Origin: CAZCBX01 sp964497185
Lineage (GTDB): Bacteria; Bdellovibrionota_G; JALEGL01; JAGRMV01
Length of the DNA: 64,000 nt
Direction: 5' to 3'
Assembly (NCBI GenBank): GCA_964497185.1
Contig: CAZCBX010000011.1
Location: forward strand, 1-64,000
In this document: piece after piece, positions 34,644 through 43,750 of the stretch
Layout: the number at the start of each line of letters is the position of its first letter
How positions within the stretch are numbered: the stretch's first letter is position 1
Made by a program: the position numbers and the translations under genes
Notes under the pieces: model-generated
The model's input: the letters and a program-made list of their open reading frames with translations, nothing else
The model's database searches: none
Told to the model about the DNA's origin: nothing

Positions 34644-35414
34644 ATGGGTTGTAACGTACAGTGGTCTCGAATATGGATTGGGTGCATTGCTTTATTTTTT
34701 GCAATGGATGTATGGGGCCAAACAGCCGATCGCTATATGTTTCGATCCGCTCCCGAGCTAGCCCATCAAATGCATGTTCAAATCAATGAAATTGCTCATC
34801 AACATTGGCCCGATGTGATTGAGCCCAAGCTGCGCATTGTGGTCGATGAGGCGCAATATAAAAAATTGATTCAGGCTTCTGAGCAAAATAAAAATATGAT
34901 GTGTGAAAACCATACCATTAGCAAGCATGAGGCTTATTACTGTGAAGAAAAGCACATTGTCTTATGGGCGAAGTATGCAGATTTTGTTTATGAAACATTT
35001 GGCAGTGAAAGTCTGGCAGCCTTGTTGGCCCATGAATGGGGCCACCATCTTCAAACAAAAATTCCTGCACTAGACGCCGCCAAGCAAGCGGAAAAAGAAC
35101 TCTTCGCGGTTGTCAATGACATCGCACGGGCGCAAGAAAAAGCTCTAAGCATCCCCGATTCGACTTTTCAGCACCAAAGCCAAAAGCAAAAAGCACATCA
35201 TGAGTCTTTGATTCGCCGTGAGCTGGACGCTGATTGTTTTGCCGGTGCCATGTTGCGTGCGCTCGATCTCCCCCTCTCCCAACAAACATTCGAGTACTTT
35301 GATGCTATGGGCACATACAAAACCAACCGATTCCACGGCCGCCCCGCAGAGCGTGTTCATGCGTTAACCTTGGGTTATACCGATGGGTTCACTGGCTGCG
35401 GATTACTTCTTTAA
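34644..35414 (+). CDS. Secreted zinc metallopeptidase (YpfJ-like)
   Basis: 256 residues with a signal peptide (about 1-28, WIGCIALFFAMDVWGQ). The zinc motif HEWGHHLQ supplies two His and the catalytic Glu. RRELDADCFAGAMLRAL provides the third ligand, and HGRPAERVHALTLGY is the conserved C-terminal segment of neutral zinc metallopeptidases. The four Cys may form disulfides. ATG at 34644 is preferred to an upstream GTG. Periplasmic or secreted; substrate unknown. Confidence 0.85.
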   Translation: MGCNVQWSRIWIGCIALFFAMDVWGQTADRYMFRSAPELAHQMHVQINEIAHQHWPDVIEPKLRIVVDEAQYKKLIQASEQNKNMMCENHTISKHEAYYCEEKHIVLWAKYADFVYETFGSESLAALLAHEWGHHLQTKIPALDAAKQAEKELFAVVNDIARAQEKALSIPDSTFQHQSQKQKAHHESLIRRELDADCFAGAMLRALDLPLSQQTFEYFDAMGTYKTNRFHGRPAERVHALTLGYTDGFTGCGLLL

Positions 35415-35426
35415 AAGATACTTACA

Positions 35427-36350
35427 TTACAAACCATAAGCTTGAAAAACCAAATTCAAGTCTCGTGCGGCTGCTTGGATGCTGGATCGGGGTTGGGGGT
35501 TGGGCTGGGTGATGTTGGTTAGAAAATCATCCATCATGGCTTGGCTGCCGGTGATGTCCTTGAAAGGGCCAAGTTTGAATTTCCAGCCGTTGTGGGCGTA
35601 CAGGCCATTGGATTCGAAGGTGATGGTGCTTTTTGAGCCAATGAGTTTGGAATGCTCCAACAAGCCAAAGGTAGCTTGGGGCGTTGCCCATGAGTAGTGA
35701 ATCTCTGCTTGAAGGTCCTGAGCGTAGGTGGCGTATACATGAGAGGTGCGTTCGGGTTGATGATCCGATAACACAATGTCGCTCTGGATATGGGTTGGGG
35801 CTTGCATGCCAACCAGTGCTGACAACAGTGCCACGTAATGAATGCCGCCTTCCAATAGTGCGCCATGTTTTGCTTTCCAGCCTTGTGATTTTTGCGTGAA
35901 CATTTTTCGTAGCACCACTTTTTGCAACTTGCCAAAATTGGGCTGGGCCATCCATTGCTGCAACACGCGCAGGGAGGGTTTGTAATAGTAGTTTTCTGCC
36001 ACCATGATGCAGAGATGAGCAACGTTGGCTGTGGCGTCCACAATTTGTTGCAAGTCTTCGGGTGTGGTGGTGAGGGGTTTTTCCACCAGGGTGTGTTTGT
36101 TGGCTTGAATGCATGCCATGAGCTGCTGCTTGTGTTGATCGGGTGGAGAGCAAAGGATGATTGCATCAAGGCGATCATCTTGAAGAGCTTGAGGCAAGCC
36201 TTGATAGGCGTTTTCGCCGCGAAAGCGTGATTGGTACTGCTTGGCTTTGGTCAGGTCGCGCGAGCAAAATGATATTTTGGCTTTGCCCTGCAATGTTTTG
36301 GCGTGCCTTGCAGCAATGTCACCACATCCTACAATGGCAACGTGCTTCAT
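35427..36350 (-). CDS. Gfo/Idh/MocA family oxidoreductase
   Basis: 307 residues from the ATG at 36350 inside the end of the GMC gene (4-base overlap). Rossmann motif VAIVGCGDIAARH at the N-terminus, then CSPPDQHKQQL and the family EKPLTT. The C-terminal half is the usual beta-sheet domain with ALLEGGIHYVALL. It should oxidise or reduce a sugar or polyol with NAD(P). The third gene of a three-gene unit (membrane protein, GMC enzyme, this). Confidence 0.88.
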   Translation of the reverse strand: MKHVAIVGCGDIAARHAKTLQGKAKISFCSRDLTKAKQYQSRFRGENAYQGLPQALQDDRLDAIILCSPPDQHKQQLMACIQANKHTLVEKPLTTTPEDLQQIVDATANVAHLCIMVAENYYYKPSLRVLQQWMAQPNFGKLQKVVLRKMFTQKSQGWKAKHGALLEGGIHYVALLSALVGMQAPTHIQSDIVLSDHQPERTSHVYATYAQDLQAEIHYSWATPQATFGLLEHSKLIGSKSTITFESNGLYAHNGWKFKLGPFKDITGSQAMMDDFLTNITQPNPQPRSSIQAAARDLNLVFQAYGL

Positions 36351-37840
36351 GATAACACCTCGCTGCCGATATGGTGCGCCACGCGAAGCGCATTGGCCGC
36401 AATGGTCAGCGATGGATTCACGCCGCCGGAGGTGGGCATGAAGCTTCCATCCACCACATACAGGTTGCTTAAGCCATGAAGTTTGCATTGCGCATCCAAA
36501 ACACATGCATTTGGATCATGACCAAAGCGCGCGGTGCCCACGGCATGAGAAAATGAATCAATTTTATGATCCACCGTCAACAGTGCGCCCGCTTTGCGCA
36601 ACACCTTTTTAGCCAAGCCGGTGAGTTGGTTTTTGCGGGCAAGGTCTTGTTGGGTGTACTGGTGGTCCACCATGGTCTTGGCCAAGCCATAGGCATCTTG
36701 ATCTTGACTCAAATAAACGCGGTTGATGCTTTGGGGCTCATCTTCGGCCACACAGAGTAAATTTTGGATCAAACTGCGGGTGGCCATGGTGGCCCAACGA
36801 AGGCCTTTGGGCGCAAAATGCGCCAGCGCAGCTTTGGGTGGCATGTAGATGTCTTGAATGACGCCAATGGCATAGCCTGTTTGATCGCGTTCTTTTTCAT
36901 ACAAATCCGAAATGACAATTTGCTTATGAAAAACATTGGACGGATTGGTGGAAAAGGCAAACAAGCCTCCAACGACACCATTGCAATGGCGCATGAGATT
37001 TTTACCCAACATGTCGGAGCCATTGGGCACGTTTGAGCGAAGAAGCAATGCTGCGCTTTCCAGTGCGCCCGCAGCCACAAGCACAACCGGGGCGCGATAG
37101 CTTTGCTTTGCTTTGGTCTGCTTGTTCATGGCATGCACGGTTTGAACCTTGTCGCCCATCATTTCAAGGTGGGTGACCAGCGTGTTCATGGCGATGGTTA
37201 AGCGATTGCTTGGACATTGGGCCAAAAAAGAGGTTTCTGCTTCATTTTTGGCTTTGAGTTTACACGGAAAACCATCACATGTGTTGCACTCAATGCATAA
37301 AGGCCGCGCTTGGTTCCGGCTATTGATCGAGAGTGGAATCCTCGATGGCGATAGGTGCAATGCCTTGGCAGCCCGCTCGATTCTTTGTGCCGGCGGGGAC
37401 AACGGTGCAGGAGCATACGGATAAGGACTTTGGCGCGGTGCTTCGGTGGGGTCCTGCCCTGCTTGACCGTGTACCTCTAACATTTTTTCTGCCTTTAAAT
37501 ACCAAGGCTGCATTTGGTCATAGGATAACGGCCAAGTGGCGAAATCATTTGGGCGCAGACGAAAACATGCGCCGCCGTAAAAAGGCGTTTTGCCACCCAG
37601 CACTTCTTCTTGACGCTGAGGCTGATGGGTTGTTTGGTCGTATTGTTTGATCCAGGTGGCACGATCGGATTTATAATGGCCATCCACCAAAATTCGTTTG
37701 GCATCCCAATCATCTTGACTGCGCGTCACGCGTCCGCCTGCTTCAATCAAGAGTACATTTTTATTCAACTGAGTAAGCGCATAAGCCGCAGCGCTGCCAC
37801 CCATGCCGGAGCCAATGACAATGCAGTCGTATTCTACCAC
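36347..37840 (-). CDS. GMC-family FAD oxidoreductase
   Basis: 497 residues. FAD motif CIVIGSGMGGSAAAYAL followed by the VLLIEAGG strand at the N-terminus, a middle substrate domain with a Cys cluster (CIECNTCDGFPCK), VVLVAAGALESAALLL, and a C-terminal NLYVVDGSFMPTSGGVNPSLTIAANALR typical of choline/glucose dehydrogenase-type GMC enzymes. It oxidises an alcohol or sugar, but the acceptor is unclear. It overlaps the membrane protein by seven bases and the Gfo/Idh gene by four, so it is tightly co-expressed with both. Confidence 0.9.
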   Translation of the reverse strand: MVEYDCIVIGSGMGGSAAAYALTQLNKNVLLIEAGGRVTRSQDDWDAKRILVDGHYKSDRATWIKQYDQTTHQPQRQEEVLGGKTPFYGGACFRLRPNDFATWPLSYDQMQPWYLKAEKMLEVHGQAGQDPTEAPRQSPYPYAPAPLSPPAQRIERAAKALHLSPSRIPLSINSRNQARPLCIECNTCDGFPCKLKAKNEAETSFLAQCPSNRLTIAMNTLVTHLEMMGDKVQTVHAMNKQTKAKQSYRAPVVLVAAGALESAALLLRSNVPNGSDMLGKNLMRHCNGVVGGLFAFSTNPSNVFHKQIVISDLYEKERDQTGYAIGVIQDIYMPPKAALAHFAPKGLRWATMATRSLIQNLLCVAEDEPQSINRVYLSQDQDAYGLAKTMVDHQYTQQDLARKNQLTGLAKKVLRKAGALLTVDHKIDSFSHAVGTARFGHDPNACVLDAQCKLHGLSNLYVVDGSFMPTSGGVNPSLTIAANALRVAHHIGSEVLS

Positions 37841-38631
37841 CAGCCAACCTCATGGGTAAAGGTGACAGCCACGACCACAATGATAAGCCAAGCGGCGTAA
37901 TGGAACTTTTCTCGATTGTCCAAATACTGTTGAATGCGCTGGGTGTCAGGCTGAAATTTGCCCGACATGTTTCGTTGGATGTAAGTTTTGTAATATTCGA
38001 CCAAAAATCTTTCTAGGCCGCCGTACATAAATATCAACATGCCCAGCTGCACAGGGCCAAGCAGATAAAAAAGCGGCGAAAAGCACAAAAGCACAAGGGA
38101 CGAGCGTTGAAATTTAATGGGGTCAAAACCCTCAAAAGGCGCATCTTTGTAGGCACCCCCCAAGGCCACCACAGAACCAGCTGCGTAAGCAACTAGGGCA
38201 AACTGCCACCAAGTTTTCATCATTTGTGGCAGCAACGTGACCGAAAGCGTGGCTAACACCAACACAGTACCGGCAGTGTAGCGAAGGCCGTTGCTTGAAA
38301 CATGACGGCCAAAGAAAGTAATACGCGATGGAATAAAGTACTTTGTTTGATCTTCCGTGCGGAAAAAAAGCTTGTAGAGTTCTGTGATAAACCGCTCTAG
38401 GCCCATCACCACAAAAAATAGCTGCACCATGCCCAACTTTTCCACCGCCTGTCGGGTCAATGGATACATCCATAACATGGCCCAAATGGCCCATGAAAAA
38501 TAAATGCTTCGGGGAAATGTTTTGGGTTTAAATGTTTCATACGGTGAGTCTTTAAACGCACCCCAAAGGGACGTGTACAGTCCCGACAGTGTTATCACAA
38601 TTGCGTGTATGGCCAGTGGCATTCCATCCAT
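37834..38631 (-). CDS. Internally duplicated membrane protein
   Basis: About 265 residues with roughly eight hydrophobic segments. The two halves are homologous: GAFKDSPYETFKPKTFPRS matches GAYKDAPFEGFDPIKFQRS, and GLERFITELYKLFFR matches GLERFLVEYYKTYIQR, each after a helix pair. This indicates an internal gene duplication. Starts at 38631 and 38622 are both possible. It lies first in the unit with the GMC and Gfo/Idh enzymes and may anchor them or move their substrate, which is inference. I do not recognise the family. Confidence 0.7.
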   Translation of the reverse strand: MDGMPLAIHAIVITLSGLYTSLWGAFKDSPYETFKPKTFPRSIYFSWAIWAMLWMYPLTRQAVEKLGMVQLFFVVMGLERFITELYKLFFRTEDQTKYFIPSRITFFGRHVSSNGLRYTAGTVLVLATLSVTLLPQMMKTWWQFALVAYAAGSVVALGGAYKDAPFEGFDPIKFQRSSLVLLCFSPLFYLLGPVQLGMLIFMYGGLERFLVEYYKTYIQRNMSGKFQPDTQRIQQYLDNREKFHYAAWLIIVVVAVTFTHEVGWW

Positions 38632-38760
38632 CCCTGTTTGATTGGTTTTAAACGTTTGAAACCATACCCTATTCTCTACAGATTGCCCATGCTCAAGCAT
38701 GCCCCTGTTTTAGCGGGTTCAGGCGCAAAATGCCTTATGGCTCAGTGGTGATCGAAAAAA

Positions 38761-39294
38761 TTACTTTTTTTCTACAATGGCTTTGATGTTCGCTAGGCCT
38801 TTTTCAAAATCTTTGCCCAAGGTGCTGTCAATGATCAACCCATAATACTTGCTGATAAAACCTTCCAATTGACCTTGGTTGCGCCAGGTCAAAACCGTGG
38901 TTTTTTGATCACTGACCAACAGCCAAGTGCCAAAAGAACTGCCTTCATACGGTGAATAAAAATGAAGATTGGTTTCAATTTTTTCATTGGGTGTGGTGCG
39001 AATGACATCCAGACGGCCCATGCCTATTTGATCGCCTGTCCATTCCATGAAAGGTTGATTTTGCATGTTCTGGCCATAGGTGTATTTGGCTTCGGGGTCC
39101 TGTTTGGCCCATGGGCTCCATTTTTGCCAAGCTTGTAGATCAATAATTTGTGCATATACTTTTTCAGCCGGTGCATTGATGGCGACGGTGCGTTCTACGG
39201 TGTAACTGCCTGGCAGCAACATGCCGACAATAAAAAACAGCGCCAATAGCCCTGCCAAAGAAAAAAGAAATGTACGAAAGAAATTTTTTACCAT
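38761..39294 (-). CDS. Membrane-anchored SRPBCC (START-like) protein
   Basis: 177 residues: one N-terminal helix (FLFSLAGLLALFFIVGMLL) and then an SRPBCC/polyketide-cyclase-like fold with AINAPAEKVYAQIIDLQAWQ and KWSPWAKQDPEA, which matches the common membrane-anchored subfamily. It binds a hydrophobic ligand in such folds; the ligand here is unknown. Single gene between two unrelated leftward genes. Confidence 0.85.
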   Translation of the reverse strand: MVKNFFRTFLFSLAGLLALFFIVGMLLPGSYTVERTVAINAPAEKVYAQIIDLQAWQKWSPWAKQDPEAKYTYGQNMQNQPFMEWTGDQIGMGRLDVIRTTPNEKIETNLHFYSPYEGSSFGTWLLVSDQKTTVLTWRNQGQLEGFISKYYGLIIDSTLGKDFEKGLANIKAIVEKK

Positions 39295-39346
39295 GATATC
39301 TACCCGTTTGTTCTATTTTTTATACACTGGCTTTTCAATGGCAACT

Positions 39347-39775
39347 CTACCTCAAGTAGGTCACTTTGACATCTTTTATGTATGGATCGATGTCAATGAC
39401 TTCGACTTGGTTGCCCTTTTTTGACAGGGGGATGACATGCACAAAACGATCTGGAAAGCTGTTGATCAGTCCACACAACGGTTGAATGGATGGGTCTTGC
39501 ATATACCCCCGAATTTCAACATCCGTCGGTGTGGATAACGTAGCTTCTATTTTATAAGGCGTTAACACACGAGGCAAGCCAAAGCGATACAGCCAAGGAT
39601 GCGGTGGGACCAATTTTGGCAGAAAAAATCGAATCACCAGAAAATCATCCTCTTCAAACTGCTGGCGCACCCTGCCGTATCGTTTTTGTCGTTCCAAGAG
39701 GTCTTCGGACTCATACTGATGCTGGGCCCATACTTGTTGCCAGCCAGGTTGTTCTTTCCATTCTGGATGTTGCAT
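39347..39775 (-). CDS. Hypothetical protein
   Basis: 142 residues without a signal or membrane segment. The first half is Gln/Glu/Trp-rich; the second half is beta-rich (RVLTPYKIEATLSTPTDVEI) and ends in a Val/Ile strand. No motif recognised. It is divergent from the GspE-N gene. Coding character and a clean ATG support it. Confidence 0.55.
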   Translation of the reverse strand: MQHPEWKEQPGWQQVWAQHQYESEDLLERQKRYGRVRQQFEEDDFLVIRFFLPKLVPPHPWLYRFGLPRVLTPYKIEATLSTPTDVEIRGYMQDPSIQPLCGLINSFPDRFVHVIPLSKKGNQVEVIDIDPYIKDVKVTYLR

Positions 39776-39857
39776 TAGGATTCTTTCTTTAATCTAGCTT
39801 CCCTGCTATGTATAGTACTTTCAGTCATTATATCCAATAAACCATAAGGAAAGCGTC

Positions 39858-40652
39858 ATGCAACTTTCATCTTCTGTGCACAAAGAGAAACTCGGTCAGC
39901 TAATCGTGCACGCTGGCCTGGCTACGCAAGAAGACATTGACCATGCTTTAAAGTCCCAAAGAGTGTTCGGCGGCAGTTTGGGCACCAATTTGGTCGAAAT
40001 GGGCGTGGTGGATGATGTGGCCCTGTCGGTTTTTTTGTCCAAACAACTGGGCATTGCTAGGGCGCAAGGCTACGAACTTTCCAATATTCCCGATGATGTT
40101 TTGTCCACCATCCCCAGGAAAGCTGCACAAGCCCTCGGAATTTTACCTTTGCAAAAAAAAGAGGATCAAGTTTTAGCGGTGGCCATGTCTGATCCCACCG
40201 ATCAACACATTATTTCAAAAATTCAGGAAAACATTGCCTACACCATTGAACCCAAAATTGCCCCTGAGCTGCAAATCTACAAAGGCTTAAAAAAGCACTA
40301 TGACATTCCGTTGGCTCCACGGGTGATGCGACTGCTTCACCATCAAAAAAAACGCATCGATGCCAGTCAACAAGCCTTAATTAAACACCTGAACAAAACC
40401 TTTAGCTCGGATGAGGCATTGACCATTTACTTTGGTGAAATTGAAAATTTACAAAAAGTGCCGGTCATCGATCTTCAAGATGACATCAAATCCTATGATC
40501 TGAGTCCAGAACTCATATTTTTATTTCAACTCATCGATGGCGTGAGCTCCTTGCAGGATATGATCGACATGTCGGTATTTGGCAAACTCACCACCCTGCG
40601 GGCCATGATTCATTTTTACAAACTAGACATGATTGAGCTAACCACCCCATGA
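39858..40652 (+). CDS. Stand-alone GspE N-terminal (MshEN) domain protein
   Basis: 264 residues. The first 150 residues match the N-terminal domain of type II secretion/pilus ATPases: KLGQLIVHAGLATQEDIDHAL, FGGSLGTNLVEMG, and LGILPLQKKEDQVLAVAMSDPTD. No ATPase domain follows; the C-terminal part has a DUF4388-like helical stretch (FLFQLIDGVSSLQDMIDM). MshEN domains can bind cyclic di-GMP, which would fit the two cyclases in this window, but the binding residues are not checked. It overlaps the next gene by four bases. Confidence 0.8.
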   Translation: MQLSSSVHKEKLGQLIVHAGLATQEDIDHALKSQRVFGGSLGTNLVEMGVVDDVALSVFLSKQLGIARAQGYELSNIPDDVLSTIPRKAAQALGILPLQKKEDQVLAVAMSDPTDQHIISKIQENIAYTIEPKIAPELQIYKGLKKHYDIPLAPRVMRLLHHQKKRIDASQQALIKHLNKTFSSDEALTIYFGEIENLQKVPVIDLQDDIKSYDLSPELIFLFQLIDGVSSLQDMIDMSVFGKLTTLRAMIHFYKLDMIELTTP

Positions 40653-41137
40653 AATTTTTGCTGACGGTAATGAGTTTAAGTTTGGCCTTATTTGCCTTCG
40701 CCGACGACAGCCGTTTGAACACCATGCAAGAAATGCTGCGCAAGTATGACGATTGCCAAGTGCTGGTGCATGCCCATCAACCTTCGGATGTTAAGGGCAC
40801 CCATTTGGGTTTTTGCATCTATGAATGGGTGGAAACCAGAGGCATCTATGCCGACCGGGCCTGTGTGGTCAGCATCATTGAACCTGAAACCCAAACCCGC
40901 GACCCCTATTATGGCAAAGATGGCCATTGGGGCACGATGGGCTCATGTTCCAAGCAGAAAATACAGCGTTTGTTGCGCAAAAAAGATACCTACACCACGG
41001 TTAATCCAATCACCGCCATGCAGGAGAGATTTGTTCAAGGATGGCGCATAAAGCTCTTAAAAGATGAGCTCAGTCTCTGGCCAGAATTGGGTCCCATCCT
41101 TCAAAAACCCACACCGGTATTTGAAACAAAACCCTAG
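40649..41137 (+). CDS. Secreted hypothetical protein
   Basis: 162 residues with a signal peptide (FLLTVMSLSLALFAFADD, cleavage near residue 19). The mature part has four Cys likely in disulfides (CQVL, GFCIYEW, RACVV, GSCSK) and a Pro-rich end. No known family. It is translationally coupled to the GspE-N protein by an ATGA overlap. Confidence 0.65.
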   Translation: MKFLLTVMSLSLALFAFADDSRLNTMQEMLRKYDDCQVLVHAHQPSDVKGTHLGFCIYEWVETRGIYADRACVVSIIEPETQTRDPYYGKDGHWGTMGSCSKQKIQRLLRKKDTYTTVNPITAMQERFVQGWRIKLLKDELSLWPELGPILQKPTPVFETKP

Positions 41138-41163
41138 CTATCCACGTTCAGGATGGTTGAGGG

Positions 41164-41649
41164 CTAATCCCGAAAGTTTTGAAAATCAACCGGGACGCCC
41201 AAGTCTTCATTTTTTAACAGCGCAATGACTTCTTGCAGGTCATCAATTTTTTTGCCCGTGACTCGCACCGTTTCTCCCTGAATGCTCGGCTGAACCTTCA
41301 CTTTGCTATCTTTGATAATTTTAACGATTTTCTTGGCCTGCTCTTTGTCAATGCCCTCTTGCAAACTGCATTCTTGCTTGGCTCTTCCACCGCCGGCTGG
41401 CTCGATGTTTCCTTTTTTGAGGGACAAAAGAGAAATGCCTCGTTTGGCCATTTTGGCCAATAGCACCTCCAACACCGCTTGAACTTTGGCCTCATCGGGC
41501 GCATTGATCTTAATGGTTTTCTGCTCGCGCTCCACCTTCGACTGCGTGCCTTTAAAATCGTACCGCTGGTTAATTTCTTTTGACGCTTGCGAAACAGCAT
41601 TGTCAACTTCACTGACATTAAGTTCATTAACGATATCAAATGATGGCAT
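41164..41649 (-). CDS. YajQ-family cyclic di-GMP-binding protein
   Basis: 161 residues, full length, beginning MPSFDIVNELNVSEVDNAV. The YDFKGTQSKVER segment and the C-terminal QGETVRVTGKKIDDLQ are family hallmarks. YajQ proteins bind cyclic di-GMP or nucleotides and act as effectors. Together with the two GGDEF genes this is the third cyclic di-GMP-linked gene in the window. AGATCTCC lies before the ATG on the coding strand as GGAGATCT. Confidence 0.92.
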   Translation of the reverse strand: MPSFDIVNELNVSEVDNAVSQASKEINQRYDFKGTQSKVEREQKTIKINAPDEAKVQAVLEVLLAKMAKRGISLLSLKKGNIEPAGGGRAKQECSLQEGIDKEQAKKIVKIIKDSKVKVQPSIQGETVRVTGKKIDDLQEVIALLKNEDLGVPVDFQNFRD

Positions 41650-42205
41650 GTAGATCTCCTGTTACGTTGAATTGTACTATGTTCACCATACCCAGATTCC
41701 CATCAGCGTCAACCTGTTCTCATTGGCTGGTTTTATTGTTTTAAACGAGCTTAGGTTTCAGCTTTTTAGGCTTCTGCTCGCTAGTCCTCGCTGCGCTGCG
41801 GAGACGCTCTGGTAAGTATGTTTAAACAAGGGACACCGGATCTTTTTCATTCTGGCGGCGTTCTCGCTTGCTTTTGGAATGCTCATGTACAAACGTACAC
41901 TGCGCTTCCAAAAGAAGCTGCGGCCTTGCCAGAATAAAAAATCTCTCGGTTCAAATATCCCTATATTTCGTCGCATGCACAAAACATAATACTATAAATA
42001 GCTGCCGCACAAATCGAAGTTTTTTTAAAGTTAGATAAAATAGATAGACAAACGCCAAAGGCGTTTGTTTTTATACTTTCCCCCAACCACAACACAGATG
42101 AAACGTCAGCCCGTGGGGGTTTGCCTTTGCGTCTCCGCAGCGCAGCGAGGACTAGCAAAGGCAGACCCCCAGGGGCCTTACCGAACTCATCGATACAAAA
42201 AAAAC
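41650..42205. other. Gene-free region with composite palindromic element (copy at 42 kb)
   Basis: No credible gene. A perfect 27-base inverted repeat links 41781-41807 and 42129-42155. A long hairpin has arms 41849-41879 and 41906-41935 with an AT-rich tail. A short hairpin ACAAACGCC-AAA-GGCGTTTGT at 42048-42068 is followed by TTTTATAC and could end transcription. A further hairpin has 17-base arms 42114-42130 and 42155-42171, with one of the 27-base repeats as its loop. The short hairpin also occurs at 46148 and 61257. Confidence 0.6.
42048..42074 (+). terminator. Short hairpin with T-run (possible terminator)
   Basis: Nine-base stem ACAAACGCC / GGCGTTTGT with an AAA loop, then TTTTTATA. 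The A/T-rich sequence before it includes TAAAAT. The related hairpins at 46148 and 61257 lack the T-run, so termination may be only a local use of a wider repeat motif. Confidence 0.4.
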
Positions 42206-43597
42206 TTAACTGGGGTCCGGTTCCGTCATGCGTCTGGGATCAAGCGCGCGCTCAAGCTCATCGGGGGGCAAAATTTCTTTTTCCTGGCACAATTGCCGCA
42301 CGTTGGTTTTGGTTTTAAAGCTTTCTTTGGCAATTTGGGCTGCTTTGTCGTAGCCGATGATGGGGGCCAAGCTGGTCACCATGGACATGCTTTTTTCGAT
42401 GAGTTCTTCGCAGCGCTCGCGATCCACTTCAATGCCTTGAATGCAACGCTGATCAAAATTGTGCATGCCATGGGCCAACAACTCGATCGATTCCAATACG
42501 TTTTGCATCATCACGGGCATCATGACATTGAGCTCAAAATTGCCAGACTGCCCACCAATCGAAACGGTTGTGTCATTACCCATCACTTGGGCGCAGATCA
42601 TGGTCACCGACTCAGCGATGACAGGATTGACTTTGCCGGGCATGATGCTGGAGCCTGGTTGCGTTTCAGGTAAAATCAGCTCACCAATGCCACAACGCGG
42701 GCCCGAGCCCAGAAAACGAATGTCGTTGGCAATTTTCATCAATGTCACCGCCAGTTCTTTTAAGCTTGAGCTGGCATGAACCACGGCATCTTTGCAGGCT
42801 TGGCTGGCAAAATGATTTTCGGTTTCCACCACGGGTAGATTCATGCGTCGGCCGATTTCGGCGATGACCTCCCCTGCCATGATCTCGGGTCGATTGATAC
42901 CGGTGCCCACAGCAGTGCCACCAAGCGGTAACTGATGCAGCGATTCGCACGCATAGCCTATGCGAACGATGCTCTGCTGAATTTGATACGCATAGCCTGA
43001 AAAAACCTGCCCCATGCGAATGGGGGTAGCGTCTTGAAGGTGCGTGCGACCAATTTTAACCACGTCATCAAAGGCCTCGGCTTTGGCTTCCAACGTTTTT
43101 TGAAGCGTAGATGCCGCTGGCAAAAGCTTTTCAACCAAGTCGTTCAAAATGGCCAAATGCATGGCGGTGGGAAATACATCATTCGACGATTGGCCATAAT
43201 TGACATGATCGTTGGGGTGAACGTGCTTGGACCCAATTGCATGGCCCATCAGCTCGCTGGCTCGGTTGGCGATCACCTCATTGGTGTTCATGTTGCTGGA
43301 TGTGCCCGAACCGGTTTGATATACATCCACCACAAACTGTGCATCCAATTTCCCTTCGGCCACTTCCTCTGCAGCCTGTACGATGTGTTTGGCAATTTCT
43401 GCATCCACCCAGCCGTGTTTGCCAGTAATCACAGCAGCGGCACGTTTGATTTCACCCAGGGCACGAATCATCGATCGAGGCATGCGGCGATCACTGATGG
43501 GAAAGTTTAAAACAGCCCGCTGGGTTTGTGCACCATAATAAGCGTTGGATGGTACTTCCATGCTGCCCATGGAATCATTTTCAATGCGTACACTCAT
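42206..43597 (-). CDS. fumC: Class II fumarate hydratase
   Basis: 463 residues from the ATG at 43597, which follows GAAGGAGA. It interconverts fumarate and malate in the citric-acid cycle. Signature GSSIMPGKVNPV is present, with SSNMNTNEVIANRA and VHPNDHVNYGQSSND upstream; these supply the conserved active-site residues. Iron-free, so stable in air. The C-terminus (ALDPRRMTEPDPS) is close to the family's usual end. It is monocistronic. Confidence 0.96.
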   Translation of the reverse strand: MSVRIENDSMGSMEVPSNAYYGAQTQRAVLNFPISDRRMPRSMIRALGEIKRAAAVITGKHGWVDAEIAKHIVQAAEEVAEGKLDAQFVVDVYQTGSGTSSNMNTNEVIANRASELMGHAIGSKHVHPNDHVNYGQSSNDVFPTAMHLAILNDLVEKLLPAASTLQKTLEAKAEAFDDVVKIGRTHLQDATPIRMGQVFSGYAYQIQQSIVRIGYACESLHQLPLGGTAVGTGINRPEIMAGEVIAEIGRRMNLPVVETENHFASQACKDAVVHASSSLKELAVTLMKIANDIRFLGSGPRCGIGELILPETQPGSSIMPGKVNPVIAESVTMICAQVMGNDTTVSIGGQSGNFELNVMMPVMMQNVLESIELLAHGMHNFDQRCIQGIEVDRERCEELIEKSMSMVTSLAPIIGYDKAAQIAKESFKTKTNVRQLCQEKEILPPDELERALDPRRMTEPDPS

Positions 43598-43750
43598 GAT
43601 TGTCTCCTTCAAAACGGCAATAAGTCTCGTGTTATGGAGCTGTTTCTATCAAGAATGGCCAAAAGATCAACGACATACGGGCCAAAAACCTTGTTAAATC
43701 AGGCCAATCTTTCCCTTGATTTACGCAAGGCATTATCTTATGTTAAGAAT

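Noticed and set aside
41650..42205. Integron attC site suggested by ACAAACGCC and GGCGTTTG
   Set aside because: The arms are only three bases apart, lack the spaced R and L boxes and extrahelical bases of attC, and no integrase or cassette ORF is present.
41961..42673. Plus-strand and minus-strand frames in and around the 42 kb palindromes
   Set aside because: They are shadows of fumC or cross the hairpin arms, with no start signals.
43526..43750. Longer start of the 43751 secreted protein
   Set aside because: The upstream part overlaps the fumC start on the other strand and would hide a clear signal peptide.
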